Below are positions 46,782 to 55,326 of a stretch of 64,000 bases of DNA, one piece after another. Below the pieces are notes generated by a model. It made no database searches. It saw only the letters and a program-made list of their open reading frames with translations, and was not told the DNA's origin. Made by a program: the position numbers and the translations under genes. This stretch comes from JADJOY01 sp046331705 [NCBI: bacterium] (GTDB lineage: Bacteria > JADJOY01), in contig JAXLQJ010000025.1 of assembly GCA_046331705.1 (NCBI GenBank), positions 1 to 64,000 on the forward strand, given 5' to 3'. The first letter of the stretch is position 1; each line of letters opens with the position of its first letter.

Positions 46782-49391
46782 TCAGTGGCGGTGGACCGCC
46801 TCGTTCGCGGGGCGTCGGGAGGCGGCGGCGCGCGATCCGGGCAGGACCCACCGATCGATCAGGAACCCTTCGGCCGGTGCCTGCGTGGCCTCGGCCGGGC
46901 TTCCCGGTCCCGGACCCGCGGGAATCCAGCCCGCGGGGACGTTCCCGAACACGCGCCGCGGCGGTTGCATCGGCTGGCGGCGCCGGTCGTTCTCGGCAGG
47001 CGTGCCCGCGTCGTAGGTCAGCGCCGCGATCGAGAGCCCGCCCTTGCCGTGCTCGGTGTGGCACGTGCGGCAAAACGCGTTCGCCGACGAGTCGGGTCGG
47101 GGTGTCCCTGCGACGAGCGGCCCCTCGGGGAAGTTGACGGCGCGCCGGATCGAGCGCGTGCCCGCGGGCAGGTTCGCGAGGTTCGCGCCGTGATCGCGCG
47201 TGTAGTCGTGGAAGCACGCGAAGCGTGTCCCCGCGGGCTCGTTCGCCGCTGCGGCCACCTCGGCGTGCGCCCACGCGGGATACGTGTCGCCGTCGGCGCC
47301 GGGCGCCGCGCCGGCAGCGAGCGCCACCAACGTGCCGTCGGCGTGATTGCACGCCACTTCCACGTTCGGCGCGTGCGCGAAGATCTCGAGCTCGTCGATC
47401 CAACCGCGGAACCCCGCGACGCTGCCGTCGACGCCGCCGATCGCGAGGTCGCCCTCGGTCACGGCGAAGAGCGGTGCGTCCGCGCGGTAGCGATCCAGCG
47501 CGAAGCCGTCGTGGAACAGGGTGAGCTCGCGATTCCCGTCGCGCATGCGCCACGCGAGGTGGATCCAGCCCTCGCTCGGCGGCAGCGCGATCGAGTGCAG
47601 CGGCGCTCCATCCGCGAGGTACTCGACGGTGGTGCGCCCCGACAGCCGAATGCTGCTGCCGTCGGGGAAGCGCGCCAGCACCCGTGGCGTCGCGTCGCCC
47701 GAGCGCGGATCGACGAAGACCCCCGCGTACCACTCGCTCGCGAGCACGTCACGCGTCTGTGCGGGCACCTCGTAATGGATTGCGTCCGCACCCGAGAGCC
47801 AGAAGCCCTTGCCGTGGATGCCGCCCATCGCCACCGGTTCCACGCGTCCCACGCCGGCTGCGACGCGCCCGTAGGCGGGCACGTTCCAGCCCAGCGAGGT
47901 GGCCGCGTTCTGGAGGTGGATCTCGTCGGCGGCGTCCGGGAAGAGCAACACGTTGAAGTCGGGAAGGCGGGTGGGAACGATGGGCCAGCGCAGCTGACCG
48001 TTCCAGTAGTGGGGCACGCCGATCGTGGCGCCGGCGGCGTCGCGGTATTGGGTGATCGACGCCTGCATGTTGGAGAGCAGAAAGGCGTTGGGATCGACGT
48101 AGTCGTCGAACGCGATCTCGTCGGTGCCGACCCCGGTGCCCATGATCCACACCACGTCTCGCGGTGTGATCGGCGTGGCTTCGCGATCGTAGTTGGGCAG
48201 GTTCTGGAGCGAGTCGAGGATGTTGGCGTTCCCCGAGTAGCCCGCCGGCGCTGGCCCGCCCTCGCGAGCGCCGGCGCGGCCGCCGCCCACGTGGACGCTC
48301 ACGTCCGCGCCGCTCGCGTCGCGATAGAGATCCACGAGGTAGTGCATCGTCGGCGAGATGCCGACGGCCCAGTCGACGTTGTTGATGAGCCCGTCGAGGT
48401 GCACGAGCTTGCCGTGGGTCCAGAGCCCGGCCACCAGATAGCCACGGTCCCAATCGATCGGCTCGGGGTAGCTCTCGCAGCCGTCGATCAGGCAGCGCCG
48501 CGGATAGAGCGTCTGCGATTGCTCGGACACCCGGCCCGGCACGCCGGTCATGAACACGTTGGTGCCTTCGCGATCCACCCACGGGTAACTGCCGCCCATG
48601 TCCTCGCCATCGGGGATGGGCTGCCCCTCGCTGTCGCGGAACGGGTACGCGGCGAGGCCGTAGCGCGCGACCATCTCGGGATCGAAGGGTGCGTGCGACA
48701 TGGGATGGAACGTGGTCCAGCCGGTCACGTCGCAGGGCGTCGCGGTTTCCGGCAGCACGGCGTAGCCGAGGTCGTAATAGCGGATCTTGGTTTCGCCGGT
48801 GACGGGATTCGTCCACGCGCGCGGCGCACCGCCGAAGCGGCCGGTGAGCAGCCGTCCGTCGCGGGTGATGGCGGCTTCGGTCCAGTCGTTGGTGAGCGCG
48901 AGCGTGCCGCCGCGCACCGACGCGCCGAGGTCGACCCGCGTGATGTGTGCACCCGGTGTCTTCGGCTCCGCCACCCGGACGGTCGCGGGGGTGCCCCAGA
49001 ACTGCGTCGCCAGGCCGACCGCGGTGGTGCTGACGATGGTGATGTCGTAGCAGTCGTCGTGGCTGTCACTGCCGCATGGGTACGGATTGGGACGCTCGCC
49101 GGGCTGCGCGAATTCCTCGGTGGGATCGCAGATCGCCGCGTGGCCGATGGCCGTCACGCTCGGGTCGTCGTTGACGGGGAGCGGCACCAGCACGGGATCC
49201 GTGCTGGCGAGGATTCGCGTGCCCGCGGGGCCGGTCAGGATCGGCTCGCCGAGCTTCTCCGGGACGAACAGATAGAACGAGAGATCACGTGGCCCACCCT
49301 GGACGCGCAGCGCCACGCGGCCGTCCATCGTGGTGCGGTGGCCGGGAACCTGTGGCTGGGCGAACTGGCCATCCTCGCCGATGCGCGCCAC
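46782..49391 (-). CDS. large secreted-type protein with LamG-like domain and one haem c motif
   Basis: An 869-residue protein I cannot name. It is Gly/Asp/Tyr-rich and beta-sheet-like, as in extracellular proteins. A concanavalin/LamG-like domain lies at about 635-740 (GWIHLAWRMRDGNRELTLFHDG and AVTEGDLAIGG). Near the C-terminus is one cytochrome c motif, CRTCH (Cys-x2-Cys-His, about residue 805). Paired cysteines elsewhere suggest disulfides. The reading frame has no signal peptide: the only start is the GTG at 49391, while a lipoprotein signal lies just upstream in another frame (see the fragment at 49392-49500). A frameshift is therefore suspected. Confidence 0.75.
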   Translation of the reverse strand: MARIGEDGQFAQPQVPGHRTTMDGRVALRVQGGPRDLSFYLFVPEKLGEPILTGPAGTRILASTDPVLVPLPVNDDPSVTAIGHAAICDPTEEFAQPGERPNPYPCGSDSHDDCYDITIVSTTAVGLATQFWGTPATVRVAEPKTPGAHITRVDLGASVRGGTLALTNDWTEAAITRDGRLLTGRFGGAPRAWTNPVTGETKIRYYDLGYAVLPETATPCDVTGWTTFHPMSHAPFDPEMVARYGLAAYPFRDSEGQPIPDGEDMGGSYPWVDREGTNVFMTGVPGRVSEQSQTLYPRRCLIDGCESYPEPIDWDRGYLVAGLWTHGKLVHLDGLINNVDWAVGISPTMHYLVDLYRDASGADVSVHVGGGRAGAREGGPAPAGYSGNANILDSLQNLPNYDREATPITPRDVVWIMGTGVGTDEIAFDDYVDPNAFLLSNMQASITQYRDAAGATIGVPHYWNGQLRWPIVPTRLPDFNVLLFPDAADEIHLQNAATSLGWNVPAYGRVAAGVGRVEPVAMGGIHGKGFWLSGADAIHYEVPAQTRDVLASEWYAGVFVDPRSGDATPRVLARFPDGSSIRLSGRTTVEYLADGAPLHSIALPPSEGWIHLAWRMRDGNRELTLFHDGFALDRYRADAPLFAVTEGDLAIGGVDGSVAGFRGWIDELEIFAHAPNVEVACNHADGTLVALAAGAAPGADGDTYPAWAHAEVAAAANEPAGTRFACFHDYTRDHGANLANLPAGTRSIRRAVNFPEGPLVAGTPRPDSSANAFCRTCHTEHGKGGLSIAALTYDAGTPAENDRRRQPMQPPRRVFGNVPAGWIPAGPGPGSPAEATQAPAEGFLIDRWVLPGSRAAASRRPANEAVHRH

Positions 49392-49500
49392 GTCGCGCGA
49401 CGATCGCCGGCGGCTCGGGCCGTTCCCCGCTCGTGCAAGCGTCGAGGGCGAGCGCGCAGAGCGCGAGAGCGAACATGACGGAATGCCGGCGGCGAGTCAT
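49392..49500 (-). pseudogene. out-of-frame lipoprotein signal peptide of the adjacent large gene
   Basis: Starting at an ATG at 49500 the minus strand reads MTRRRHSVMFALALCALAL followed by DACTSG, a textbook signal peptide with lipobox (Cys at residue 22). It runs directly towards the large gene but is out of phase with it: the ATG to the GTG at 49391 is 109 bases, one base off a multiple of three. A single inserted base, or two lost ones, around 49395-49440 would join the two. Either a real frameshift or a sequence error. Confidence 0.65.
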
Positions 49501-49768
49501 CGGATGCTCCCCGAAACGAGGTTCGGCGGACGTGCAGGTGTGCCGCGACGCCGATCCGGTCGCAGCGCGAACGAGGCGGGCCGACGGGGCGTCGACATCC
49601 TTCATACGGGCATGAGCGCGACCGTCGCAAGGTGCGGTGCACGACGCGCAGGTCGCGGAGGGCTCCGTACCGATTCTGCCCGTCAGGTCCGCGTCGTAGG
49701 TCGCGCAAGGTGCGGGTGCGGCGAGACCACAGTAGAACGTGGCCGCACGCTCGCATGCGCGGAGGTGA
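49501..49768. other. gap between the divergent large gene and M48 protease gene, no gene seen
   Basis: Holds the promoters for both neighbours, but no clear -35/-10 pair was recognised. A Cys-rich stretch is readable on the minus strand (two short direct repeats of GCACCTTGCG at about 49630 and 49710), but there is no start codon in that frame and I do not call a gene. Confidence 0.4.
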
Positions 49769-49771
49769 ATG

Positions 49772-51106
49772 ATGCGTCGGCTGGTCGTCCTCGCGGTCCT
49801 GGTGCTGTCGTGTGCATTCGCTCGAGCCCAAGCACGTGCCGAAGAACCGGTCGAGCCGACGCCGCGAGCCGATCTGGCGATCCCCGAAGCCGCGCGCCCC
49901 GGGCCCGGGTTCGACGTCGAGCGCGCCACCCAGGCGTACCTGGCCACGCTCCCCGCAGCGGACCGCGCCCGCTCCGACGCCTATTTCGAGGGCGGCTACT
50001 GGTTGCAGCTGTGGGGCTTTCTCTACGGCTTGGTCGTGGTGGCGCTGCTCCTCGAGCTTCGGCTTTCCGCGCGTTTGCGCGACCTCGGCGAGCGAGCCAC
50101 GCGCCGGTCGTTTCTCCAGGCGCTGCTCTACGGCGCCGCGATCGTGGTGCTCGCGAGCGTGCTGACGTTCCCGTGGAGCGTCTGGGTCGACTTCGTGCGC
50201 GAGCACCGCTACGGACTCTCGAACCTGTCGTTCGGCGCGTGGCTTGGCGAGCAGGCGAAGGGCCTCGGAGTCACGGTGCTGCTCGGCGCGCCCGCGATCG
50301 CCCTGGTTCATGCGGTGATCCGCCGCCGGCAGGGACGGTGGTGGATTCCCGCGGCGATGGTGGCCACGGGTGTGGTCGCGTTCGCCAGCCTCATCACCCC
50401 GGTGTTCCTGGCGCCGATCTTCAATCAGTACCGTCCGCTTCACCCCGGGCCGGTGCGCGACGCCATCGTGTCCATGGCGCGCGCCAATGGGCTCGCCGCC
50501 GAGGACGTCTTCTGGTTCGACGCCTCCAAGCAGACCAGCCGCATCAGCGCCAACGTGAGCGGGCTCTTCGGCACCACCCGCGTGAGCCTCAATGACAACC
50601 TGCTGCGCGAGACCTCGCTGCCCGAGATCGAGTCCGTGCTCGCTCACGAGCTCGGGCACGCGGTGCTCCATCACGTGTGGATCTTCCTGATCGAGATGGG
50701 GCTGGTCCTGGCGTTCGGCTTCGCGCTCGTCGAGCGTCTGCAGGGCGGCGCGTTGCGCTGGCGAGGCGCGCGCTGGGGCGTGCGCGGACCCGGCGACCTG
50801 GCGGGTCTGCCGCTCGTGTTCGCGCTGCTCTCGACGTGGTTCTTCGCGGCGACTCCCGTCACCAACTCGATCGTGCGCGTGCACGAGTCCGAGGCCGATC
50901 TCTTCGGGCTCAACGCCGCGCGCGAGCCGCACGCGTTCGCCACCATCTCCATGCGTCTTGCGAGCTACCGCAAGCTCGCTCCCTCACCACTCGAAGAAGC
51001 GATCTTCTACGACCACCCGAGCGGCGCCACCCGCGTGCGCATGTCCATGACCTGGCTTCGCGAGCACCCCGAGGCTGGAGTGGGCGGGCTGCGCTCGGCG
51101 CCCTGA
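49772..51106 (+). CDS. M48-family (Ste24-type) metalloprotease
   Basis: A membrane-bound zinc protease of about 445 residues. An N-terminal signal or first helix (MRRLVVLAVLVLSCAF) is followed by several transmembrane segments. The zinc-binding HExxH is HELGH (His293, Glu294, His297), with the third ligand Glu in HESEADLFGLNA. It is the CaaX-prenyl-protease Ste24-like layout, although prenyl processing is not implied in bacteria; protein quality control is likelier. Two adjacent ATGs exist; the second (49772) gives better spacing to GGAGG. Confidence 0.92.
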   Translation: MRRLVVLAVLVLSCAFARAQARAEEPVEPTPRADLAIPEAARPGPGFDVERATQAYLATLPAADRARSDAYFEGGYWLQLWGFLYGLVVVALLLELRLSARLRDLGERATRRSFLQALLYGAAIVVLASVLTFPWSVWVDFVREHRYGLSNLSFGAWLGEQAKGLGVTVLLGAPAIALVHAVIRRRQGRWWIPAAMVATGVVAFASLITPVFLAPIFNQYRPLHPGPVRDAIVSMARANGLAAEDVFWFDASKQTSRISANVSGLFGTTRVSLNDNLLRETSLPEIESVLAHELGHAVLHHVWIFLIEMGLVLAFGFALVERLQGGALRWRGARWGVRGPGDLAGLPLVFALLSTWFFAATPVTNSIVRVHESEADLFGLNAAREPHAFATISMRLASYRKLAPSPLEEAIFYDHPSGATRVRMSMTWLREHPEAGVGGLRSAP

Positions 51107-51123
51107 GCCGCGATGTCGTGGGC

Positions 51124-51152
51124 TTGACCCCGGCGCACTTGCTGGGCACAAT
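51124..51152 (+). promoter_or_regulatory. promoter for the TetR-diiron operon
   Basis: TTGACC (51124-51129, 5 of 6) and CACAAT (51147-51152, 4 of 6) are 17 bp apart. Transcription would start near 51159, right at an upstream ATG (51158), which makes that ATG an unlikely translation start and supports the GTG at 51191. Autoregulation by the TetR protein at this site is plausible; no clear palindrome was found. Confidence 0.5.
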
Positions 51153-51190
51153 TCCGAATGCGATTCTCATTTTCGTCTGGAGCCGATCCC

Positions 51191-51868
51191 GTGCCGAGCT
51201 TACGAGCCGTCGTCGTGCCCCGTGCTGCCGAGCCGCTCGGCACCGTCGTGGCACCCAAGCAAGCGCGCAGCGAGCGCACGCTGGAGCGGCTCTTGGCCGC
51301 GGCCGAGGCGCTGGTGATCGAGCACGGCATCACGGCGCTCTCGATACCCGAGGTGGCGCGGCGCGCGCGTTCGTCGGTGGGCGGCTTCTACGGCCGCTTT
51401 CGCGACAAGGACGAGTTGATCCGAGCGCTGGAGGAGCGCTTTCTGCGCCAGCTCGAGAGCGAGCTCGCCGAGTTCGTGGCGGCCGATCGCTGGGTGGGGG
51501 CGAGCCTCGCCGACATCGCCCACCACGCCATCGAGCGGGTGGTGGCGGTCTACAGCGCGCGTCACCGGCTCATCGCCGCGTTCATCGTGCGCGCCGCGCA
51601 GGATGCCGTGGTGTGGCAGGACGGGGAGCAGTTCCGGGCGCGAGTGGCCGAGCAGATCGCCGCCCTCGTGCTCACGCGCCGCCGTGAGATCCGTCATCCC
51701 GATCCCGAGCTGGCGGTCGATCTCGCCATCCAGCTGGTGTTCGGGCTCATGTTCCACAAGGTGGTGTTCGGCGAGGTGCGCGCCGGTGGGCGCGCCCTGG
51801 CCGATTCGGAGCTCGTTCGCGAGCTCGAACGCGGTTTTCTCGCTCAGCTCGGTGTGCGGCCACGCTGA
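51191..51868 (+). CDS. TetR/AcrR-family transcriptional regulator
   Basis: A 225-residue repressor-type protein. The N-terminal helix-turn-helix is ERLLAAAEALVIEHGITALSIPEVARRARSSVGGFYGRFRDKDELIRAL (written here as the HTH region about 32-80, with the family GxxYxxF motif as GGFYGRF). The rest is the ligand-binding helical bundle. The GTG start has GGAG 8 nt upstream. The diiron gene begins 19 bp downstream on the same strand, so the regulator probably controls it. Confidence 0.88.
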   Translation: MPSLRAVVVPRAAEPLGTVVAPKQARSERTLERLLAAAEALVIEHGITALSIPEVARRARSSVGGFYGRFRDKDELIRALEERFLRQLESELAEFVAADRWVGASLADIAHHAIERVVAVYSARHRLIAAFIVRAAQDAVVWQDGEQFRARVAEQIAALVLTRRREIRHPDPELAVDLAIQLVFGLMFHKVVFGEVRAGGRALADSELVRELERGFLAQLGVRPR

Positions 51869-51887
51869 CGCCGCGCGGAGGACGAAC

Positions 51888-53000
51888 GTGCAATACACGC
51901 AACGCAATCCCGTTCCCATGCCCGATGGTGGTCCGTTCCGCTCGGTGCGCTCCACGATCGACACGATCTTCGACTGGCAGTACGCCCTCGACGAGCGAAA
52001 GCTCATGGCGCTCTACGAGAAGGGCACGCGCTTGCAGTGGCGCGCCGAGGACCTCGACTGGTCGACCGACGTCGACATCGAGCGGATGGCCCGCGAGAAC
52101 GACACCGCGTCCTTCATGAATGACGTCATGAAGACGCCCAAGCGCCTGTCGATGGACGACGCGGTCGCGTTCCGCCTCCACTCGGTGGCGTTCATGCTCA
52201 GCCAGTTCCTGCACGGCGAGCAGGGGGCGCTCATCGCGTCGGCGCGAATCGTCCAGTCGGTGCCGTGGGAGGAAGCGAAGTTCTACGCCGCCAATCAGGT
52301 GGCGGACGAGGCCCGCCACGTCGAGGTCTACCACCGCTACCTCACCGAGAAGCTCGAGGTGAGCTACCCGGTCCACCCTCAGCTCCAGACGCTGTTGGAC
52401 CAGATCGTCGAGGACTCGCGCTGGGACATCACGTATCTCGGCATGCAGATCCTGGTGGAGGGCTTGGCGCTCGCGGCCTTCGGCACGATGCGCATCACGA
52501 TGCCGAACGAGCCGCTGCTGCTGGACATCACCGATCGCATCATGGCGGACGAGGCCCGTCACGTGGCGTTCGGCGTGCTCTCGCTCCAGAAGCTCTACGA
52601 AGGCGAGTTCAGCGCCGCCGAGCGTCGCGAGCGCGAGGAGTTCGTGATCGAGGCGATTCATCTGCTCCACGGCCGACTGCTCATGGATCCGGTCTTCGAG
52701 CGCCTGGGTTACGACGTGCCGATGTGGAGCGCCTGGAATCAGCAGAATGCCTTCCAGAAGGGCTTCCGGCAGATGATGTTCCAGAAGATCGTGCCGAATC
52801 TGCGGCGCCTGGGTCTCTTGAGCGGGGCCGTGCGCGATGCGTTGGCGAAGCTCGACTTGCTGCACTTCGCCGACGGCAAGGACTCCGTGGAGGAACCCGG
52901 GATCGCGCCCCCCGAGGAGCTGATCGCGCTCATGAACGATTACCTCGGCACGGGCGGCGACGGCCAGAATCCCGACGGCAGCCTCCACATCGTGCCGTGA
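51888..53000 (+). CDS. ferritin-like diiron oxygenase-type protein
   Basis: A 370-residue soluble protein with two EARH-type iron-binding helix pairs: Glu111 (HGEQGAL), Glu141 and His144 (DEARHV), then Glu191 (VEGLALAAF), Glu222 and His225 (DEARHV). This is the full six-ligand set of a carboxylate-bridged diiron centre, as in ribonucleotide reductase R2, AurF-type N-oxygenases and related oxidases. It resembles the AurF-like or R2-like oxidases but I cannot choose. The GTG at 51888 has GGAGG six bases upstream. The partner regulator is the adjacent TetR. Confidence 0.85.
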   Translation: MQYTQRNPVPMPDGGPFRSVRSTIDTIFDWQYALDERKLMALYEKGTRLQWRAEDLDWSTDVDIERMARENDTASFMNDVMKTPKRLSMDDAVAFRLHSVAFMLSQFLHGEQGALIASARIVQSVPWEEAKFYAANQVADEARHVEVYHRYLTEKLEVSYPVHPQLQTLLDQIVEDSRWDITYLGMQILVEGLALAAFGTMRITMPNEPLLLDITDRIMADEARHVAFGVLSLQKLYEGEFSAAERREREEFVIEAIHLLHGRLLMDPVFERLGYDVPMWSAWNQQNAFQKGFRQMMFQKIVPNLRRLGLLSGAVRDALAKLDLLHFADGKDSVEEPGIAPPEELIALMNDYLGTGGDGQNPDGSLHIVP

Positions 53001-53060
53001 CCTCCACCGCGCTCGCCTGAGGCGCGCTCGGTCAGCCAGCGAGGCGCGAGTACTCGCTCG

Positions 53061-53333
53061 TCAGCCCAGCTCACGGGCGAGGCGCGCGGCGAGTCGTTGG
53101 CTCACGGCCGGGTCGAGCGGCTCGGGCTCGGCCAGCTCACGCTTGAGCGCTCCCACCACCGCCGCGAAGCGCTCGCCGAAGCGCTCGCACCATTCGCAGC
53201 CGCGAACGTGCGCCTCGAGGCGTTGGGACTGGTCGAGCGGAAGCTCCCGGTCGAGGTAGCGGCTCAGGTTGGCGAGCACGTCGGAGCAGGCGAGCCCGGC
53301 GACGATGCGTTCGGGGGAAGGGGCGGGCTTCAC
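53061..53333 (-). CDS. zinc-finger anti-sigma factor
   Basis: A 90-residue soluble ZAS-type anti-sigma. The metal site is HVRGCEWC (His-x3-Cys-x2-Cys) after the first Cys in LACSDVLANLSRYLD. The GTG start overlaps the ECF sigma stop by 4 bp, the usual coupling for a sigma/anti-sigma pair. It lacks a transmembrane segment, so it is cytoplasmic and may sense redox or zinc changes. Confidence 0.87.
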   Translation of the reverse strand: MKPAPSPERIVAGLACSDVLANLSRYLDRELPLDQSQRLEAHVRGCEWCERFGERFAAVVGALKRELAEPEPLDPAVSQRLAARLARELG

Positions 53334-53929
53334 GAGTCGTCTCCCAGACCGGGTTGGCGCAGTGCCGCCGCCAACCGAAGGCGGGCGCGGTGCAACCGGC
53401 TCTTCATGGCGGCGAGGCCGAGGCCCAAGGCCTCGGCGGTCTCCTCGCCGCTCAGATCCTCGAGTTCGCGCAGCACCAGGATTTCTCGGTCTTCGGCCGT
53501 GAGCGAGGCCAGCGCACGGGCGAGCGCCGCCCGGCGCTCGGCGCCGAGCACGAGGGTTTCGGGATCGTCGCTGGCGAATCCCGCGGCCCGCCCCGCGGTT
53601 GCCCAGCTCGCGTGATCGTCCGCGTCGGTGATCGGCTCCGGCAGCGCCGCGGCGCGACGCTTCCACGCCTCGCGTCGCGTGATCACGAAGAGCCATGAAC
53701 GAACCGTGGCTCGTCCCGCGAAGGTGTGGGCGCCGTGGTACGCGGCCAGAAAGGCGTCTTGTAGCGCGTCCTCGGCATCGCTCGCCGAATGGCTGGCGGC
53801 GCGCGCGAACCGATACACCGCCGCACGGTGCCGGACGACGAAGTCGTCGAAGGCCGCGCGGTCACCGGCGGCCGTGCGGCGCAGCAACTCGGCGTCGTCC
53901 GGCGTTTCGCTCAGCGCGGTAGCGGGCAC
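53330..53929 (-). CDS. ECF-family RNA polymerase sigma factor
   Basis: A 199-residue extracytoplasmic-function sigma factor. Region 2 covers the ~15-85 range (DRAAFDDFVVRHRAAVYRFA, DAEDALQDAFLAAY and ATVRSWLFVITRREAW). Region 4 is near the end (LTAEDREILVLRELEDLSGEETAEAL). The GTG at 53929 gives a normal ECF length; the frame is open up to an ATG at 54004, but that would overlap the DUF2892 gene by 94 bp. The downstream anti-sigma overlaps it. The regulon is unknown. Confidence 0.9.
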   Translation of the reverse strand: MPATALSETPDDAELLRRTAAGDRAAFDDFVVRHRAAVYRFARAASHSASDAEDALQDAFLAAYHGAHTFAGRATVRSWLFVITRREAWKRRAAALPEPITDADDHASWATAGRAAGFASDDPETLVLGAERRAALARALASLTAEDREILVLRELEDLSGEETAEALGLGLAAMKSRLHRARLRLAAALRQPGLGDDS

Positions 53930-54111
53930 GTCGAGATCCCGAAGATCCTGTAGAGCGGGCAGCTTCCCACGAGCCCGGTCGCGAGTGGAATCACTCCGAT
54001 CCACCCGAAGGCCGTGTGTGGACCCACGAACACCAGGCTCACGAGCGCCAGGCCCGCCAACACGCGTAGGGCGCGATCGATGGGATGCTCGTTCTTCGGC
54101 AAGAGTGACAT
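53911..54111 (-). CDS. DUF2892 (YgaP-like) small membrane protein
   Basis: A 66-residue inner-membrane protein with two hydrophobic helices and the hallmark C-terminus SCPLYRIFGISTCPL. The family occurs on its own and fused to rhodanese domains, and is often near sulfur or redox-stress genes. The ATG at 54111 has GGAG at good spacing. Its end overlaps the sigma start by about 19 bp, suggesting a three-gene stress operon with the sigma and anti-sigma. Confidence 0.85.
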   Translation of the reverse strand: MSLLPKNEHPIDRALRVLAGLALVSLVFVGPHTAFGWIGVIPLATGLVGSCPLYRIFGISTCPLPR

Positions 54112-54267
54112 GTGCAGCTCCTCTCCGCGGACCGCCCTCGTGCCTTGCGCCCGAGGTGTCGGTCCCGATCGTTTCCCCATGAGAGGGCGGCCCGCTGGAA
54201 AAGGATTCACGATCCGTGGCCCACGGCGATCGGTTCGCGGTTACGCTCGATCGCGGAGGATTCGGCG

Positions 54268-55227
54268 ATGCGGCGGATGATCGTGTGGGGCGGAAACCTC
54301 GTGGTCGCGCTGGCGCTGGCGACGCTTCCGTTGGCGCGGGCGCAGGCGGCGGATGCGTTCGACGCGCGCTGGCGCGATGGTCGCGCCGAGATCGACGGCT
54401 ATCGCCTCACGGTGGATCGTTACGGAGCGCCACGGGTGGGGCGCGCCGTGGCGATCTACGTGACCGAGCCGTTCAGCCGCTCGAAGCACGTGAAGCTCGA
54501 CGACGCTGCCGCCGCGAAGCCGGACGACCTCCTCGACGTGCTCAAGCTCAACCTCGTGCGCAGCTTCCAGACGGGAATCTACGACTACCACACCATGCTT
54601 TCCCTGTTCGTGACGGCCCACGACTTCGCGCCCGTGAAGGTCGCGTTCTCGAGCAGCGAATGGTGCGGCCAGGTCTACGAGCAGCTCGACTTCGCGGGCG
54701 ATCGGGTCGCGGTCGAGTACAAGAGCTACTTCGAGGGCGAGTCGAACGACCAGACGCTGCCGGTTCCCGCTGGCGCGCTGACCGAGGACGATCTCTTCGT
54801 GAGGCTGCGCGGGCTGCGCGGCGCGTATCTGGAGCCGGGCGCCGCGCGCACGGTTCCGTTCCTCGCGAGCCCGTTCATCCGCCGCCTCGCGCACCGAGCG
54901 CTCGCGTTCGGCACCGCCACGATCGAGCGCTCACCCGAAGCCGAATCGGTCACCGTGCCGGCGGGCAAGCTCGTCGCGGACGTCTACACGGTGAAGGTCT
55001 CCGACGGGCGCGTGGGCCGCTTTCACGTCGAGCGCGACGAGCCGCACCGAATCGTGCGCTGGGCCTGGACCGTGACGCCGGATGCGTCTCCAGGCGCGCA
55101 CCCGCTGGGCGGCACCGATGCTGGCGAGCTCACCGGCACGTCGCGCGAGCCGTACTGGCGCGAGCATGCACCCGGCGACGAGCGGCTCCTGGAACGCATC
55201 GGTCTGGCGCCCGCCGTGGTGCCCTGA
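54268..55227 (+). CDS. hypothetical secreted protein
   Basis: A 319-residue exported protein with a signal peptide (MRRMIVWGGNLVVALALATLP, cleavage near AQA). The mature protein is beta-rich, resembling septum/outer-membrane-associated secreted proteins, with EPFSRSKHVKLDDAAA as a distinctive segment. I cannot name the family. The ribosome site GGAGGA is 8 nt upstream. No lipobox or TM segment is present after the signal. Confidence 0.8.
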   Translation: MRRMIVWGGNLVVALALATLPLARAQAADAFDARWRDGRAEIDGYRLTVDRYGAPRVGRAVAIYVTEPFSRSKHVKLDDAAAAKPDDLLDVLKLNLVRSFQTGIYDYHTMLSLFVTAHDFAPVKVAFSSSEWCGQVYEQLDFAGDRVAVEYKSYFEGESNDQTLPVPAGALTEDDLFVRLRGLRGAYLEPGAARTVPFLASPFIRRLAHRALAFGTATIERSPEAESVTVPAGKLVADVYTVKVSDGRVGRFHVERDEPHRIVRWAWTVTPDASPGAHPLGGTDAGELTGTSREPYWREHAPGDERLLERIGLAPAVVP

Positions 55228-55326
55228 CCGCCGCGGGCTCGCGCGGCGCACCCCTATCCCCGCGCGTGCGTATTGCGCTTACCCTTCGACGTCGAAGGGC
55301 ACGCCAACTCGCAGCCGGAGGTCGCC

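Noticed and set aside
49600-49760. A small Cys-rich peptide gene on the minus strand
   Set aside because: No start codon lies in that frame and there is no ribosome site.
51158-51190. An ATG upstream start for the TetR gene
   Set aside because: It coincides with the predicted transcript start and lacks a ribosome site; the GTG at 51191 has GGAG.
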